Assembly: GCA_964400105.1 (NCBI GenBank)
Contig: CAYNTG010000086.1
Location: 1 to 9,774, forward strand
DNA: 9,774 bases
Source of the DNA: CAYNTG01 sp964400105
GTDB taxonomy: Bacteria; UBP14; UBA6098
Direction: 5' to 3'
Shown one piece after another: positions 1 to 6,155 of this stretch (the first letter of the stretch is position 1; every line of letters starts with the position of its first letter). The notes beneath the pieces are model-generated. The model was not told the origin of the DNA, did not search any database, and saw only the letters and a program-made list of their open reading frames with translations. The position numbers and the translations under genes were made by a program.

Positions 1-48
1 TGTTTTTTCCTTTTTTTAGGTTTAAGATAACCAACTATCTATTCGCGC

Positions 49-225
49 CTAACAGATATCGCAATGCTTTGAGGGAAGTTTCGGAAACTCAGCCCTTAAA
101 TTGCTGGAGTTTCCGAAATGAAACTTCCCGCAGATTGCGATTTTGCGTTCTATCTCCTTTCCCGATTTGTCCATAACATTTACCTCGGAAAACTTGCGAT
201 GAATGTCAATTTCAATATATTCCAT
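49..225 (-). pseudogene. Truncated IS110-family transposase, N-terminal fragment
   Basis: This 58-codon fragment begins MEYIEIDIHRKFSEVNVMD, which matches the start of IS110-type (DEDD, RuvC-like) transposases: a short strand ending in the first catalytic Asp (D7 in the IDIH motif), then the H-K/R-F-S and V-x-D-x-x-G pattern. An intact IS110 transposase is normally 300-400 residues, so more than 80% is missing. I chose the ATG at 225 because AGAGG lies 8 nt upstream of it; the frame stays open back to 282 but that has no better start. Homology seems to stop after GKEIERK (about residue 30). The remaining codons are simply the translation of a long inverted repeat (58-141), so the gene appears cut by that element. 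It is a remnant without activity. Family assignment rests on a short motif only. Confidence 0.5.
58..141. repeat. Long imperfect inverted repeat (MITE-like or hairpin element)
   Basis: The left half (58-90) and right half (107-141) are reverse complements in three blocks: ATCGCAAT (58-65) with ATTGCGAT (134-141), GGGAAGTTTC (73-82) with GAAACTTCCC (120-129), and GGAAACTC (83-90) with GAGTTTCC (107-114). That is 26 paired bases around a 16-nt loop (91-106), with unequal gaps of 7 versus 4 nt and 0 versus 5 nt. There is no T-run on either side, so it does not read as an intrinsic terminator. It occupies the point where the transposase homology ends, which suggests an inserted palindromic element. 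Confidence 0.6.
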
Positions 226-265
226 ATTGGTTACCTCTTTTGGTTTGCCGGATGATCCGTCGCCG

Positions 266-362
266 TGGTTTGGTTTTATCAATTATAATCTATAAAACCC
301 AAACCGAGGGGGCAGCATTTCATTAGATTACGAACAACCGCGCAAAGCGCATAACCAAACCA
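266..362. repeat. 10-bp inverted repeat in the gap upstream of the transposase remnant
   Basis: TGGTTTGGTT at 266-275 and AACCAAACCA at 353-362 are perfect reverse complements enclosing 77 bp. Inside lie a short GCGC-AAA-GCGC hairpin (340-350) and an AT-rich TATAAT-like stretch (near 286-298). The gap 226-473 otherwise holds no convincing gene. The repeat could be part of the noncoding end of the old insertion sequence or a transcribed structure; neither is shown by the sequence alone. Confidence 0.35.
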
Positions 363-473
363 GGCGAAGAGAAATAGGAGCTGGGAATATGAATAGAGAA
401 GAAATAATGATTGTGAAAGGAAAAAGCTGCGCGGCAGGTGGATTAACCAGCGAAGCTATAAAATACCCTTTAT

Positions 474-1064
474 ATGGCTTTTAATAAAATGAAATACGTT
501 AATCTTAGTAGGGCTGTTTTAGGAATTTGTTATATATTAGCTTTTCTAATATTGTGGCCAACATTATCTTTCGGATATTTACTATCTTTTATTTTTTCAT
601 TTTTTATAATAGATGGCATATTATTATTCTTTGTTTCCCGTTTTAAGAACGATCTTAAAGGGATTCGAATAACTTTTATGCTTGTAGGGATAATTAGTTT
701 TATTGTTGGATATTCTATAGCTATTTTTGACGTTATATGGTATCCGTTATTATTTATTTTCGCATTCCGGATATTTTCTGACAGTCTTATATTTTTTAGA
801 GTATATTATTTCCTGAAAAAACAGGGCATTAATTCTTTGATATTTGCCTTTTTTGGATTAATATTTGTTCTTTACTCTTTTATAGTATGTTCTTTAACAA
901 CACCCGTAAGTCCATATATACTATATTATTATCCACATTATACACACCTGTTTCCGGTAATAAAGAATGTGTTCTTCGTCTACTTGATATTACTAAGTTT
1001 ATCTCAACTAATATCTTATAGTTTTTTAAACCGATTAGAGAAAAGATATAATTTTAATGAATAA
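474..1064 (+). CDS. AT-rich multi-pass membrane protein, possibly HdeD/DUF308-like
   Basis: The 196-residue protein is almost entirely hydrophobic, with about six predicted membrane segments (roughly residues 10-31, 34-55, 67-83, 86-109, 121-142 and 160-182) and a basic C-terminus (NRLEKRY). It probably sits in the cytoplasmic membrane. The pattern of short helices, a conserved-looking P after the first helix and R/K turns recalls HdeD-like (DUF308) proteins, but this is a weak resemblance and no function is claimed. No clear Shine-Dalgarno precedes ATG 474 or the next in-frame ATG at 489, so the start is uncertain. The gene is strikingly AT-rich (about a quarter G+C in the stretch I counted, 601-660), whereas its neighbours are near half, and it lies between two gene remnants. 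Horizontal acquisition is a fair inference. Confidence 0.6.
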   Translation: MAFNKMKYVNLSRAVLGICYILAFLILWPTLSFGYLLSFIFSFFIIDGILLFFVSRFKNDLKGIRITFMLVGIISFIVGYSIAIFDVIWYPLLFIFAFRIFSDSLIFFRVYYFLKKQGINSLIFAFFGLIFVLYSFIVCSLTTPVSPYILYYYPHYTHLFPVIKNVFFVYLILLSLSQLISYSFLNRLEKRYNFNE

Positions 1065-1158
1065 AGATTTCACCTATGACGCACAGTATTTCATGCGGAC
1101 CGAAAATAAGGACACTCCAGTGCCCATATGGTTTTAATTATTTTTTTATACTCATGTA

Positions 1159-1506
1159 GTGGCAGATTTTGTGGAGAGCCGCGAGAGCACATTCAACTAC
1201 GACGGCACAAAGCGCTTCGGCGATTATGACAACGACGATTCCGAATGGAAGCGCTACCACTGGTGCAAGGGCGAGTTCCTCGGCTACGAGGACGACACTA
1301 ATACCTATTATATTGTCTCCGACATGGAGGGTAGCACGAAAATAATAATCGACAGTTCGCAGGGCGTGGTCAACCGCATAGAATACGACCACCTCGGCGT
1401 CATCGTTCTTTCCAAATTAAATTCCCGTTCGGACGTGGGGGTAGTTCGAGAACGATCCGTAGGACGGTTCGCAAACCGCCCCTACGGATTTGAAAATTTG
1501 GATTGA
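1159..1506 (+). pseudogene. RHS/YD-repeat protein fragment
   Basis: The frame contains a stretch typical of the RHS-core region of YD-repeat proteins: FLGYEDDTNTYYIVSDMEGS, then TKIIIDSSQG and VVNRIEYDHLG. This corresponds to the family pattern 'YYYhtDxlGStrxlxDxxGxvvxrYeYDpfG'. Real RHS proteins are 1000 residues or more and continue past this point into the RHS-core end (NPYGFxGRYYDxETGLYYxxxRYYDP), which is absent. No ATG starts the frame: it opens after a TAA at 1135-1137 and 1159 is a GTG without a ribosome site. From about 1440 the reading frame runs into a palindromic noncoding repeat (1455-1489), so the last about 25 codons are not RHS sequence. I read it as a decayed piece of a large surface or toxin-type protein gene. 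Confidence 0.6.
1455..1489. repeat. Palindromic intergenic repeat (REP-like hairpin)
   Basis: ATCCGTAGG (1455-1463) pairs with CCTACGGAT (1481-1489), and CGGTT (1465-1469) with AACCG (1474-1478), leaving a 1x2 internal loop and a CGCA tetraloop. The CGTAGG...CGGTT...AACCG...CCTACG layout resembles dispersed palindromes seen between genes in many genomes. It interrupts the RHS fragment. No U-tract follows on either strand. Confidence 0.6.
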
Positions 1507-1603
1507 CCCGTTTTCAACCGCCGGCGACCGAAGGCCATAAGGCTCGTAGAGAAGTCCTGCGGGATATGCGCCCACGCTATCACGACAATTTTTTGAAATG
1601 GCC

Positions 1604-1632
1604 TTGACAATTCGGTCGATGCCGCGTAATTT
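1604..1632 (+). promoter_or_regulatory. Promoter of tRNA-Pro
   Basis: A perfect -35 hexamer TTGACA (1604-1609) is followed after 17 bp by TAATTT (1627-1632), a weak but acceptable -10 keeping the first two and the last T of the consensus. The expected start, 6-9 nt downstream, falls just before the tRNA at 1644, as usual for a tRNA with a short leader. Confidence 0.55.
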
Positions 1633-1643
1633 CGGTTGAGATT

Positions 1644-1717
1644 CGGGGCGTGGCGCAGCCTGGTAGCGCACCTGCTTTGGGAGCAGGGGGCCGGAGGTTC
1701 AAATCCTCTCGCCCCGA
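1644..1717 (+). tRNA. tRNA-Pro (anticodon UGG)
   Basis: A full cloverleaf can be folded by hand: acceptor stem CGGGGCG (1644-1650) with CGCCCCG (1710-1716) and discriminator A1717; D stem GCGC/GCGC (1653-1656, 1666-1669); anticodon stem CCTGC/GCAGG (1671-1675, 1683-1687) with loop TTTGGGA, placing anticodon TGG at 1678-1680; five-base variable loop GGGCC; T stem GGAGG/CCTCT with loop TTCAAAT (1698-1704). It is 74 nt and CCA is not encoded (TAT follows). TGG reads proline codons of the CCN box. Its end is only 5 bp from the stop of the convergent HEAT-repeat gene. Confidence 0.95.
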
Positions 1718-1722
1718 TATGA

Positions 1723-2526
1723 TTATCTAGAGATCGCTTGAACCGCAGCCCATGCCCTTTCCCTTACCATTTTATCGGCATCCGAGGCGCGAATTTCCCT
1801 CAGAACAGGCAATGCAAAGGCACATTCGACCGGCGTCCTTCGCCCCAAAGAGAAAAAGTAACCGACCGCCTGATTTCTCACATCCGAATTTGGATTTTGG
1901 AGCAGCATAAATATCCTCGATGCGGCCTTCGACCCGGCTTTCGGATTTACGCTCGATATTTCGCCCCACGCCGAAGCCGCCGCCGAGAGTATGGCCGTAT
2001 CTTTCGATTTTAAAAGCGATAAAAGCCTTAATGCGTGGTTTTCGGAAAACTCCTCCGGCATCGCGCGAAATACCTTGCCGAGTGCGCAAACAGCCGCCGA
2101 TACTACCCTTGCGGAAGGATGTTCGATTAATTTTAGAAGGGAACTATCTAAAAGGCCGATAAGCGACGAGGGGTTCGACAGCATCATGGCCGAATCGCCG
2201 ATAAGAAAAACGATGCGCGAAAGAGCGCCGATACTCTCCGAATCCCGACGAGTAGCAAGGTCGGGGAGCAGTTCCGTTTTCAACAGCTCGATAAAGTCGG
2301 CAAGCGAGCCGCGAACCAGCGACTCGTTTATCGAAATGAGACCGACATACGCCTCGCAGGCGATTATCCGGGTAGTCAAATCTTCCTCCCGAAGATAATC
2401 GAAAACGGCGTTCGGATCGGTGCTGATTCGTCCGGTAACCTCCTCGAATCTCAAAAATACCTCGCTTATATTTAATGACTTAAAATGCCGTCGGTCGAAC
2501 AAACTCCTTGACATCGCACAGCACAT
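1723..2526 (-). CDS. HEAT-repeat protein of unknown function
   Basis: The 267-residue protein has no signal peptide or membrane segment and is built of helical pairs of the HEAT/ARM type. Units can be seen at about residues 41-64, 130-153 (HPSARVVSAAVCALGKVF), 168-191 (KDTAILSAAASAWGEIS), 205-228 (NPNSDVRNQAVGYFFSLG) and 242-265 (DKMVRERAWAAVQAI), with the typical D/S-x-x-V-R-x-x-A-x-x-x-L-G core. Such solenoids are cytoplasmic protein-binding scaffolds; no catalytic residue set is seen and the partner is unknown. Start: ATG 2526 has GAAAGG 13 nt upstream; a second ATG at 2514 has no ribosome site. The gene diverges from a TetR regulator, and the operator-like palindrome ends 10 bp from its start, so it is a likely target of that regulator. 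Confidence 0.75.
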   Translation of the reverse strand: MCCAMSRSLFDRRHFKSLNISEVFLRFEEVTGRISTDPNAVFDYLREEDLTTRIIACEAYVGLISINESLVRGSLADFIELLKTELLPDLATRRDSESIGALSRIVFLIGDSAMMLSNPSSLIGLLDSSLLKLIEHPSARVVSAAVCALGKVFRAMPEEFSENHALRLLSLLKSKDTAILSAAASAWGEISSVNPKAGSKAASRIFMLLQNPNSDVRNQAVGYFFSLGRRTPVECAFALPVLREIRASDADKMVRERAWAAVQAISR

Positions 2527-2532
2527 GGTTTA

Positions 2533-2562
2533 TTTATGACCTTTCGGTCATTGTAATATCAA
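2533..2562 (-). promoter_or_regulatory. Possible promoter of the HEAT-repeat gene
   Basis: On the minus strand TTGATA (2557-2562) is followed after 18 bp by CATAAA (2533-2538). Transcription would begin almost at the ATG (2526), giving a very short leader. The TetR-type palindrome lies between and into these hexamers, a layout suited to repression. Hexamer matches are moderate (5/6 and 4/6). Confidence 0.35.
2536..2551. promoter_or_regulatory. TetR-type operator palindrome
   Basis: ATGACC-TTTC-GGTCAT has two perfect 6-bp arms around a 4-bp spacer. It is in the 61-bp gap between the divergent HEAT-repeat and TetR-family genes, 36 bp upstream of the regulator's ATG. Size, symmetry and place are what TetR-family dimers usually bind, so autoregulation and control of the neighbour are inferred. 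Confidence 0.6.
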
Positions 2563-2587
2563 TCATTTCGATGGACGGCGGAATATA

Positions 2588-3229
2588 ATGCCAAGAAAGA
2601 CATTTTTCAACCTTCAAGAGGCAAAAAGAAAAAAAATAATCGACGTCGCTTTAAAAGAATTTGCAACCAACGGCTATGCTAAAACGAGCATAAATTCGAT
2701 AGTTACCCGTGTCGATATAGCGAAGGGAAGCATATATCAATACTTCGAGGACAAGAAAGATTTTTATCTATATCTCGTCAGATACGTCAAAGATTTATAC
2801 GTAACGCATCGCGCCGTGGATGTCGGCGATATATCGAGCCAACCGCTTCGAACATCGCTCAAGCGGATCATCCTTTTTTTCCGTTCTTTTCTCGATAATT
2901 ATCCGAGGGAGGTGCGTTTCTATTTCGCATTAGTCGGTGATACGAGCATCCCGTTCGACGACGAAATTTCGAAAATAATGACCGATCCTTCGGTCAATTA
3001 TGTGCGCGATTTGATCTCTATAGCTAAAATCAACGACGAGCTTCGCGAGGATATCGACGAAGACATGCTCGCGTTCGAGTTAGTCGTGCTGATAACGTCC
3101 TTTCAGCAGGCGAGCGTCGAACCATCTGTCGGGCGATTTTACGGCATCGAATCGGACGACCTAAGCTCCCTTTCGGGGAACGCGGACGCGCTTATCGATC
3201 TTATCTTGAAGGGAGTAGAGAAGAGTTAG
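2588..3229 (+). CDS. TetR/AcrR-family transcriptional regulator
   Basis: The 213-residue protein has the standard TetR layout. The N-terminal DNA-binding domain spans about residues 12-60, with helix 1 carrying IIDVALKEFATNGYAKTS and the helix-turn-helix at about 33-52 ending in the family signature KGSIYQYFEDKKDFY. The rest (about 65-213) is a helical ligand-binding and dimerisation domain that is not recognisable to subfamily; the ligand is unknown. Length is normal for the family. ATG 2588 is preceded by GGCGG about 6 nt upstream. A perfect-arm palindrome upstream (2536-2551) is the probable operator, and a TAATAT -10-like hexamer (2554-2559) directly follows it, consistent with autorepression. 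The gene's 3' end overlaps the convergent exported-protein gene by 29 bp, so no terminator separates them. Confidence 0.9.
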   Translation: MPRKTFFNLQEAKRKKIIDVALKEFATNGYAKTSINSIVTRVDIAKGSIYQYFEDKKDFYLYLVRYVKDLYVTHRAVDVGDISSQPLRTSLKRIILFFRSFLDNYPREVRFYFALVGDTSIPFDDEISKIMTDPSVNYVRDLISIAKINDELREDIDEDMLAFELVVLITSFQQASVEPSVGRFYGIESDDLSSLSGNADALIDLILKGVEKS

Positions 3230-5180
3230 CTTCGGATTGCACCTCCGGGGCGGTTTTCAACGCCCTCTTTTCACGCCGCCACTCGACGAGTTTGCGCCAC
3301 CAATAGTTGCCATCGACGATAGCATTGGCATCGAAATTCCGTTTCACTTCGTTTCCGGCGATATCGCCGTCTCTGTTATAATCCTCATAGCGCTCTCTAT
3401 AGCGGAACTTTATGCGAACCGTTTTATGCGGCTCGATCTCGATTCCAAAACCACAATTTCCACCGTCAGAGCGCTTTTGAAAAAGCTGTGCGACGTTTTT
3501 CTGTTCTATGAAAAACGAAATTTTATTGACGCATTCGATGAACTCGTGATTGATATCCAGCTTCATCGAAAACCTTTTTTCGCGCGATTTTTCACGATAC
3601 ATATCTCGAAATCGCGTATTAAATCTGAAATGTTCGGCGACGTTCACGGAGAATGAGTTGTTCCATCCATAAAGCCAGCCTTCGGTCGTCGAAAGCTCGC
3701 TCTCTCTGGTTATCAGCTCGATTTCTCCATCGTCGTTCTCGACGAAACGAGCCTTCTCATATTCGTATGTTCGGTCGAATATTCCGTTTTGAAATCGCGG
3801 GGTCTGAAAATCCATTCCGGCGCCGATCGTCACCCATCGATATCCGACGGCGATATTCGGAAATGTGATTCCTACACCGCCGTTGTCGAGCACGGCTCCC
3901 TCTCCAAGAATTTTTCCGCTGAAATATCTATCGCGCAGGAACTTGTATCGCATTCCAAAAGAGACGCCGTGGATGTTTTTCGAGGAAATATCGTTCAGGG
4001 ATATCGATGGATATGCCAATATGATGCTATCGCCGGGATGATTGAAGATATCCGGCTGCGGATCGGTTACATCGGGATAGAAGTCGCCGTCGGAATCCTC
4101 GATATCGACCAACTGATCGATGTCTCCGGCGTATGAAAAGCTTATTCTAAACCGCTTATTGGCCTCCCATGCGCCGTGAAAACCGAAGACCTTTGGGTTG
4201 CCGATGTCGTTGGCGAAAGCGTTCATCCGAAGCTTGCCGAGTTTGGCTCGTATTTCGAGGCCGTTTCGTTTATCGAATGGAAGGAAAACCGCGTTGTTGT
4301 AGTTATCGACGAGCATCCCACGATCGAACGTGAGATTCTCGATCAGTCCTGTTCGGAGGAAAAACGGATCGCCCGGTTTGAAAAGCTGGATATGGTGGAT
4401 GTTATCGACCAAATCCTTCCATTCGTTCCAATTCCCGGAGTAAAACTGCCATTTATCGGAGACGGCAAACCAGAAATCGTAAGAGAATTCGAGATAGTAA
4501 AAATTCATCGTCCAGCGTGTCCCGGTGTAATAATATCTTTCTTCCTCGTAAGTGGCGACACCACCGCGTCCCCGTGACCTTTGCTTGAAAGCGTCCAGCC
4601 TATCGCTCGGGAACCGGAAATTGAATTTCGATGCCGGAAGCCTTCCATTCAAAACCTTTCGGAAAAGATATTCCGCATCGCCCGATGAAACATCGCACCA
4701 CTCGCCTATCTCGTTACTGTGCAAATTATTAGCAACGATAGAGCCTTTTCGCATCGCCATAGTTGAGTCGGCGAATCGAACCCATACGCTGTCCATTCCG
4801 GGATAACGGACCTGCGCCGAATCCGCATCGACGATATAACTCGAAGTTCCCGATGGATAGCGAAAATGCAGCGTCAATAAACCCTTAACGACTTTTAAAT
4901 CATTTACATATTCGCCAAAACCTATAGTTGTATATTCGGATAATTCGATTATCTCGTTGTCGTTGTATAAGATAAACAGTTTTTGAGAATTGCTTCGGAC
5001 GGTATCGCCCGGCGCAATAAATTTGCCGAGGAGGTCTTCCGGCAGCGCACGTGGTTTGTGGGATTTTCCGATTACCGATACATCGCGACCATATAGTATG
5101 ACCGGTTTTGCCGATTCTTCGACACCGAGTGCGACCGAAAATACGACAGATATAAAAATGACGACCAGATAGATTCGCAA
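3201..5180 (-). CDS. Exported protein with FecR-like domain and predicted outer-membrane beta-barrel
   Basis: The 659-residue protein starts with a signal peptide (hydrophobic 3-17, likely cleavage near ALG|VE at 19/20). Residues about 30-150 resemble the FecR domain: a raised-threshold pattern APGDTVRSNSQKLFILYNDN, then EIIELSEYTTIGF, and a later strand-rich repeat. Residues about 210-625 are rich in alternating aromatic and polar strands (for example RYYYTGTRWTMNFYYLEFSY, FSVNVAEHFRFNTRF), as in outer-membrane barrels. Two calcium-loop motifs occur: D-S-D-G-D...D..D (362-373, thrombospondin-3-like) and DYNRDGDIAGNE (600-611, a full EF-hand/dockerin-type loop). The start is TTG at 5180, chosen because GGGG lies 8 nt upstream and the signal peptide begins there; the nearby ATG at about 5196 stops after three codons. 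Function is unknown; it may be a structural or transport-linked surface protein. A promoter is visible at 5211-5240. Confidence 0.65.
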   Translation of the reverse strand: MRIYLVVIFISVVFSVALGVEESAKPVILYGRDVSVIGKSHKPRALPEDLLGKFIAPGDTVRSNSQKLFILYNDNEIIELSEYTTIGFGEYVNDLKVVKGLLTLHFRYPSGTSSYIVDADSAQVRYPGMDSVWVRFADSTMAMRKGSIVANNLHSNEIGEWCDVSSGDAEYLFRKVLNGRLPASKFNFRFPSDRLDAFKQRSRGRGGVATYEEERYYYTGTRWTMNFYYLEFSYDFWFAVSDKWQFYSGNWNEWKDLVDNIHHIQLFKPGDPFFLRTGLIENLTFDRGMLVDNYNNAVFLPFDKRNGLEIRAKLGKLRMNAFANDIGNPKVFGFHGAWEANKRFRISFSYAGDIDQLVDIEDSDGDFYPDVTDPQPDIFNHPGDSIILAYPSISLNDISSKNIHGVSFGMRYKFLRDRYFSGKILGEGAVLDNGGVGITFPNIAVGYRWVTIGAGMDFQTPRFQNGIFDRTYEYEKARFVENDDGEIELITRESELSTTEGWLYGWNNSFSVNVAEHFRFNTRFRDMYREKSREKRFSMKLDINHEFIECVNKISFFIEQKNVAQLFQKRSDGGNCGFGIEIEPHKTVRIKFRYRERYEDYNRDGDIAGNEVKRNFDANAIVDGNYWWRKLVEWRREKRALKTAPEVQSEANSSLLPSR

Positions 5181-5210
5181 ATCGTTATCCCCGCATAATT
5201 TCCTAAATCG

Positions 5211-5240
5211 ATTATATCAAAATAGCCATTCTACTGGAAA
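5211..5240 (-). promoter_or_regulatory. Promoter of the FecR-domain barrel gene
   Basis: On the minus strand a consensus -10 TATAAT (5211-5216) stands 18 bp downstream of TTTCCA (5235-5240, 4/6 match to -35). The predicted start near 5204 gives a leader of about 25 nt to the TTG at 5180. It implies the gene is transcribed independently of ecfT and dapF upstream. The rest of the 5181-5348 gap shows only a 5-bp hairpin (5276-5290). Confidence 0.55.
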
Positions 5241-5265
5241 ACGGCAAGGAATACTTTCGCCAGCT

Positions 5266-5290
5266 CGTAGGGCAACCGGGGCCGACCCGG
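5266..5290. repeat. Short hairpin, possible half of a palindromic repeat
   Basis: CCGGG (5276-5280) pairs with CCCGG (5286-5290) around GCCGA. The left flank CGTAGGGCAACC (5266-5277) resembles the left arm of the palindrome at 1455, but the matching right arm is missing. It lies between ecfT and the next gene and has no T-run, so I do not call it a terminator. Confidence 0.3.
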
Positions 5291-5348
5291 AACTGTGCAT
5301 TGCGCCAGAGATCGACGTTTCATAATAGTTAATTACCGGGCGAAGCGA

Positions 5349-6155
5349 TTAGATAGTATTATGAAAGTTTGCGAAAACGATTCCGAGGGCTATTATCGCC
5401 GCCGCGATAGCGAATGCGATATAGTCGTTTGCGCGAAGTTTTAACGGATAGAGGCTCGTTCGATTGGAATTGCTGTGATAACCGCGAATCGTGAGGGCGG
5501 ATGCCGTGGTTTCTGCCCTCCTAAGCGCGCCTACGAATAGCGGCACGACCAAAGGCACCACAGATTTGATCCTCGAAATCGGCGAGCCGCTTTTAAAACT
5601 CGCGCCACGTGCCTGCTGCGCGAGCTTAAGCTCTCGCGCATCCAAAAGCAGCGTCGGAAGAAAACGCATGGCGAGAAGCATCGTCGTGACGATATCCCGG
5701 ATCGGCAATCCTATGTGCGACAGAGGTTTAAACATGCGCTCACTGCCATCGGCGAAGCTGACCGGCGCGGTCGTCCATCCCAAAAGCGCGGCGGTCCATA
5801 TCAATGCAAAGAGCCGAGCGCCGTAAAAAAGTCCGATGTGCACGCCGTCGAGAGAAAGATGAACGATCCACCAATCGTATCCGCCCATTCCCGGCGTGAA
5901 AAGAAGATGCACCATAAACGTTATCAAAACGAAAAAACGCGCTCCCCTGAAAAAACCGAGCGCGACGACGGAAGGGATCTTCGCCAGATATGTCAACAAA
6001 AGAAGCGAGACGAGAACTATGAGATGGGATACGAAGGACGGCCATAGCAGCAGGAAAATTACTACCGAAAAGAGAAGCGCGATTTTTGGGCGCGGATCGA
6101 GCCTATGTATGAGCGAATCGCCATCGATATATTGCCCGGCTATTACGCTTCGCAA
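5349..6155 (-). CDS. ecfT: EcfT transmembrane component of an ECF transporter
   Basis: This is the membrane coupling subunit (EcfT/CbiQ family) that links ECF ATPases to a substrate-binding S component for uptake of vitamins or of cobalt/nickel. The 268-residue protein has the family's N-terminal pattern (QYIDGDSLIHRLDPRPK, residues 8-24), about five or six membrane segments, and the two cytoplasmic coupling-helix signatures: QQARGA (ARG at about 182-184) and ALTIRGY (IRG at about 223-225, Ile replacing the usual Ala). I favour TTG 6155 because the conserved N-terminus begins right after it and length then fits the family; a GTG at 6221 would add 22 residues of non-family sequence. Neither start has a strong ribosome site. 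It overlaps dapF by 13 bp, suggesting one operon. No EcfA or S gene is in the window, so the substrate cannot be named. Confidence 0.85.
   Translation of the reverse strand: MRSVIAGQYIDGDSLIHRLDPRPKIALLFSVVIFLLLWPSFVSHLIVLVSLLLLTYLAKIPSVVALGFFRGARFFVLITFMVHLLFTPGMGGYDWWIVHLSLDGVHIGLFYGARLFALIWTAALLGWTTAPVSFADGSERMFKPLSHIGLPIRDIVTTMLLAMRFLPTLLLDARELKLAQQARGASFKSGSPISRIKSVVPLVVPLFVGALRRAETTASALTIRGYHSNSNRTSLYPLKLRANDYIAFAIAAAIIALGIVFANFHNTI

Noticed and set aside
249..259. CGGATGATCCG palindrome as an operator
   Set aside because: It is a short dyad within the gap upstream of the transposase remnant with no linked regulator; chance is enough to explain it.
1057..1137. 26-codon ORF overlapping the end of the membrane-protein gene and in frame with the RHS fragment
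   Set aside because: It has only a weak A-rich upstream sequence and no clear homology. Sharing the frame of the RHS relic across a TAA has a one-in-three chance, though it could be an older part of that relic.
1138..1671. Two 84-codon minus-strand open frames (1138-1392 and 1417-1671)
   Set aside because: The first is a shadow of the RHS fragment; the second runs through the tRNA gene and the palindromic repeat.
1644..1717. tRNA-Pro as an integration site for the accessory stretch
   Set aside because: Integrases usually use the tRNA 3' end, but the accessory stretch lies on the 5' side, no integrase is present and I see no repeated copy of the tRNA 3' end.
5181..5348. Riboswitch in the leader region between ecfT and the barrel gene
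   Set aside because: Only a 5-bp GC hairpin is visible, and the likely transcription start near 5204 leaves a leader too short for an aptamer. No known riboswitch core was recognised.
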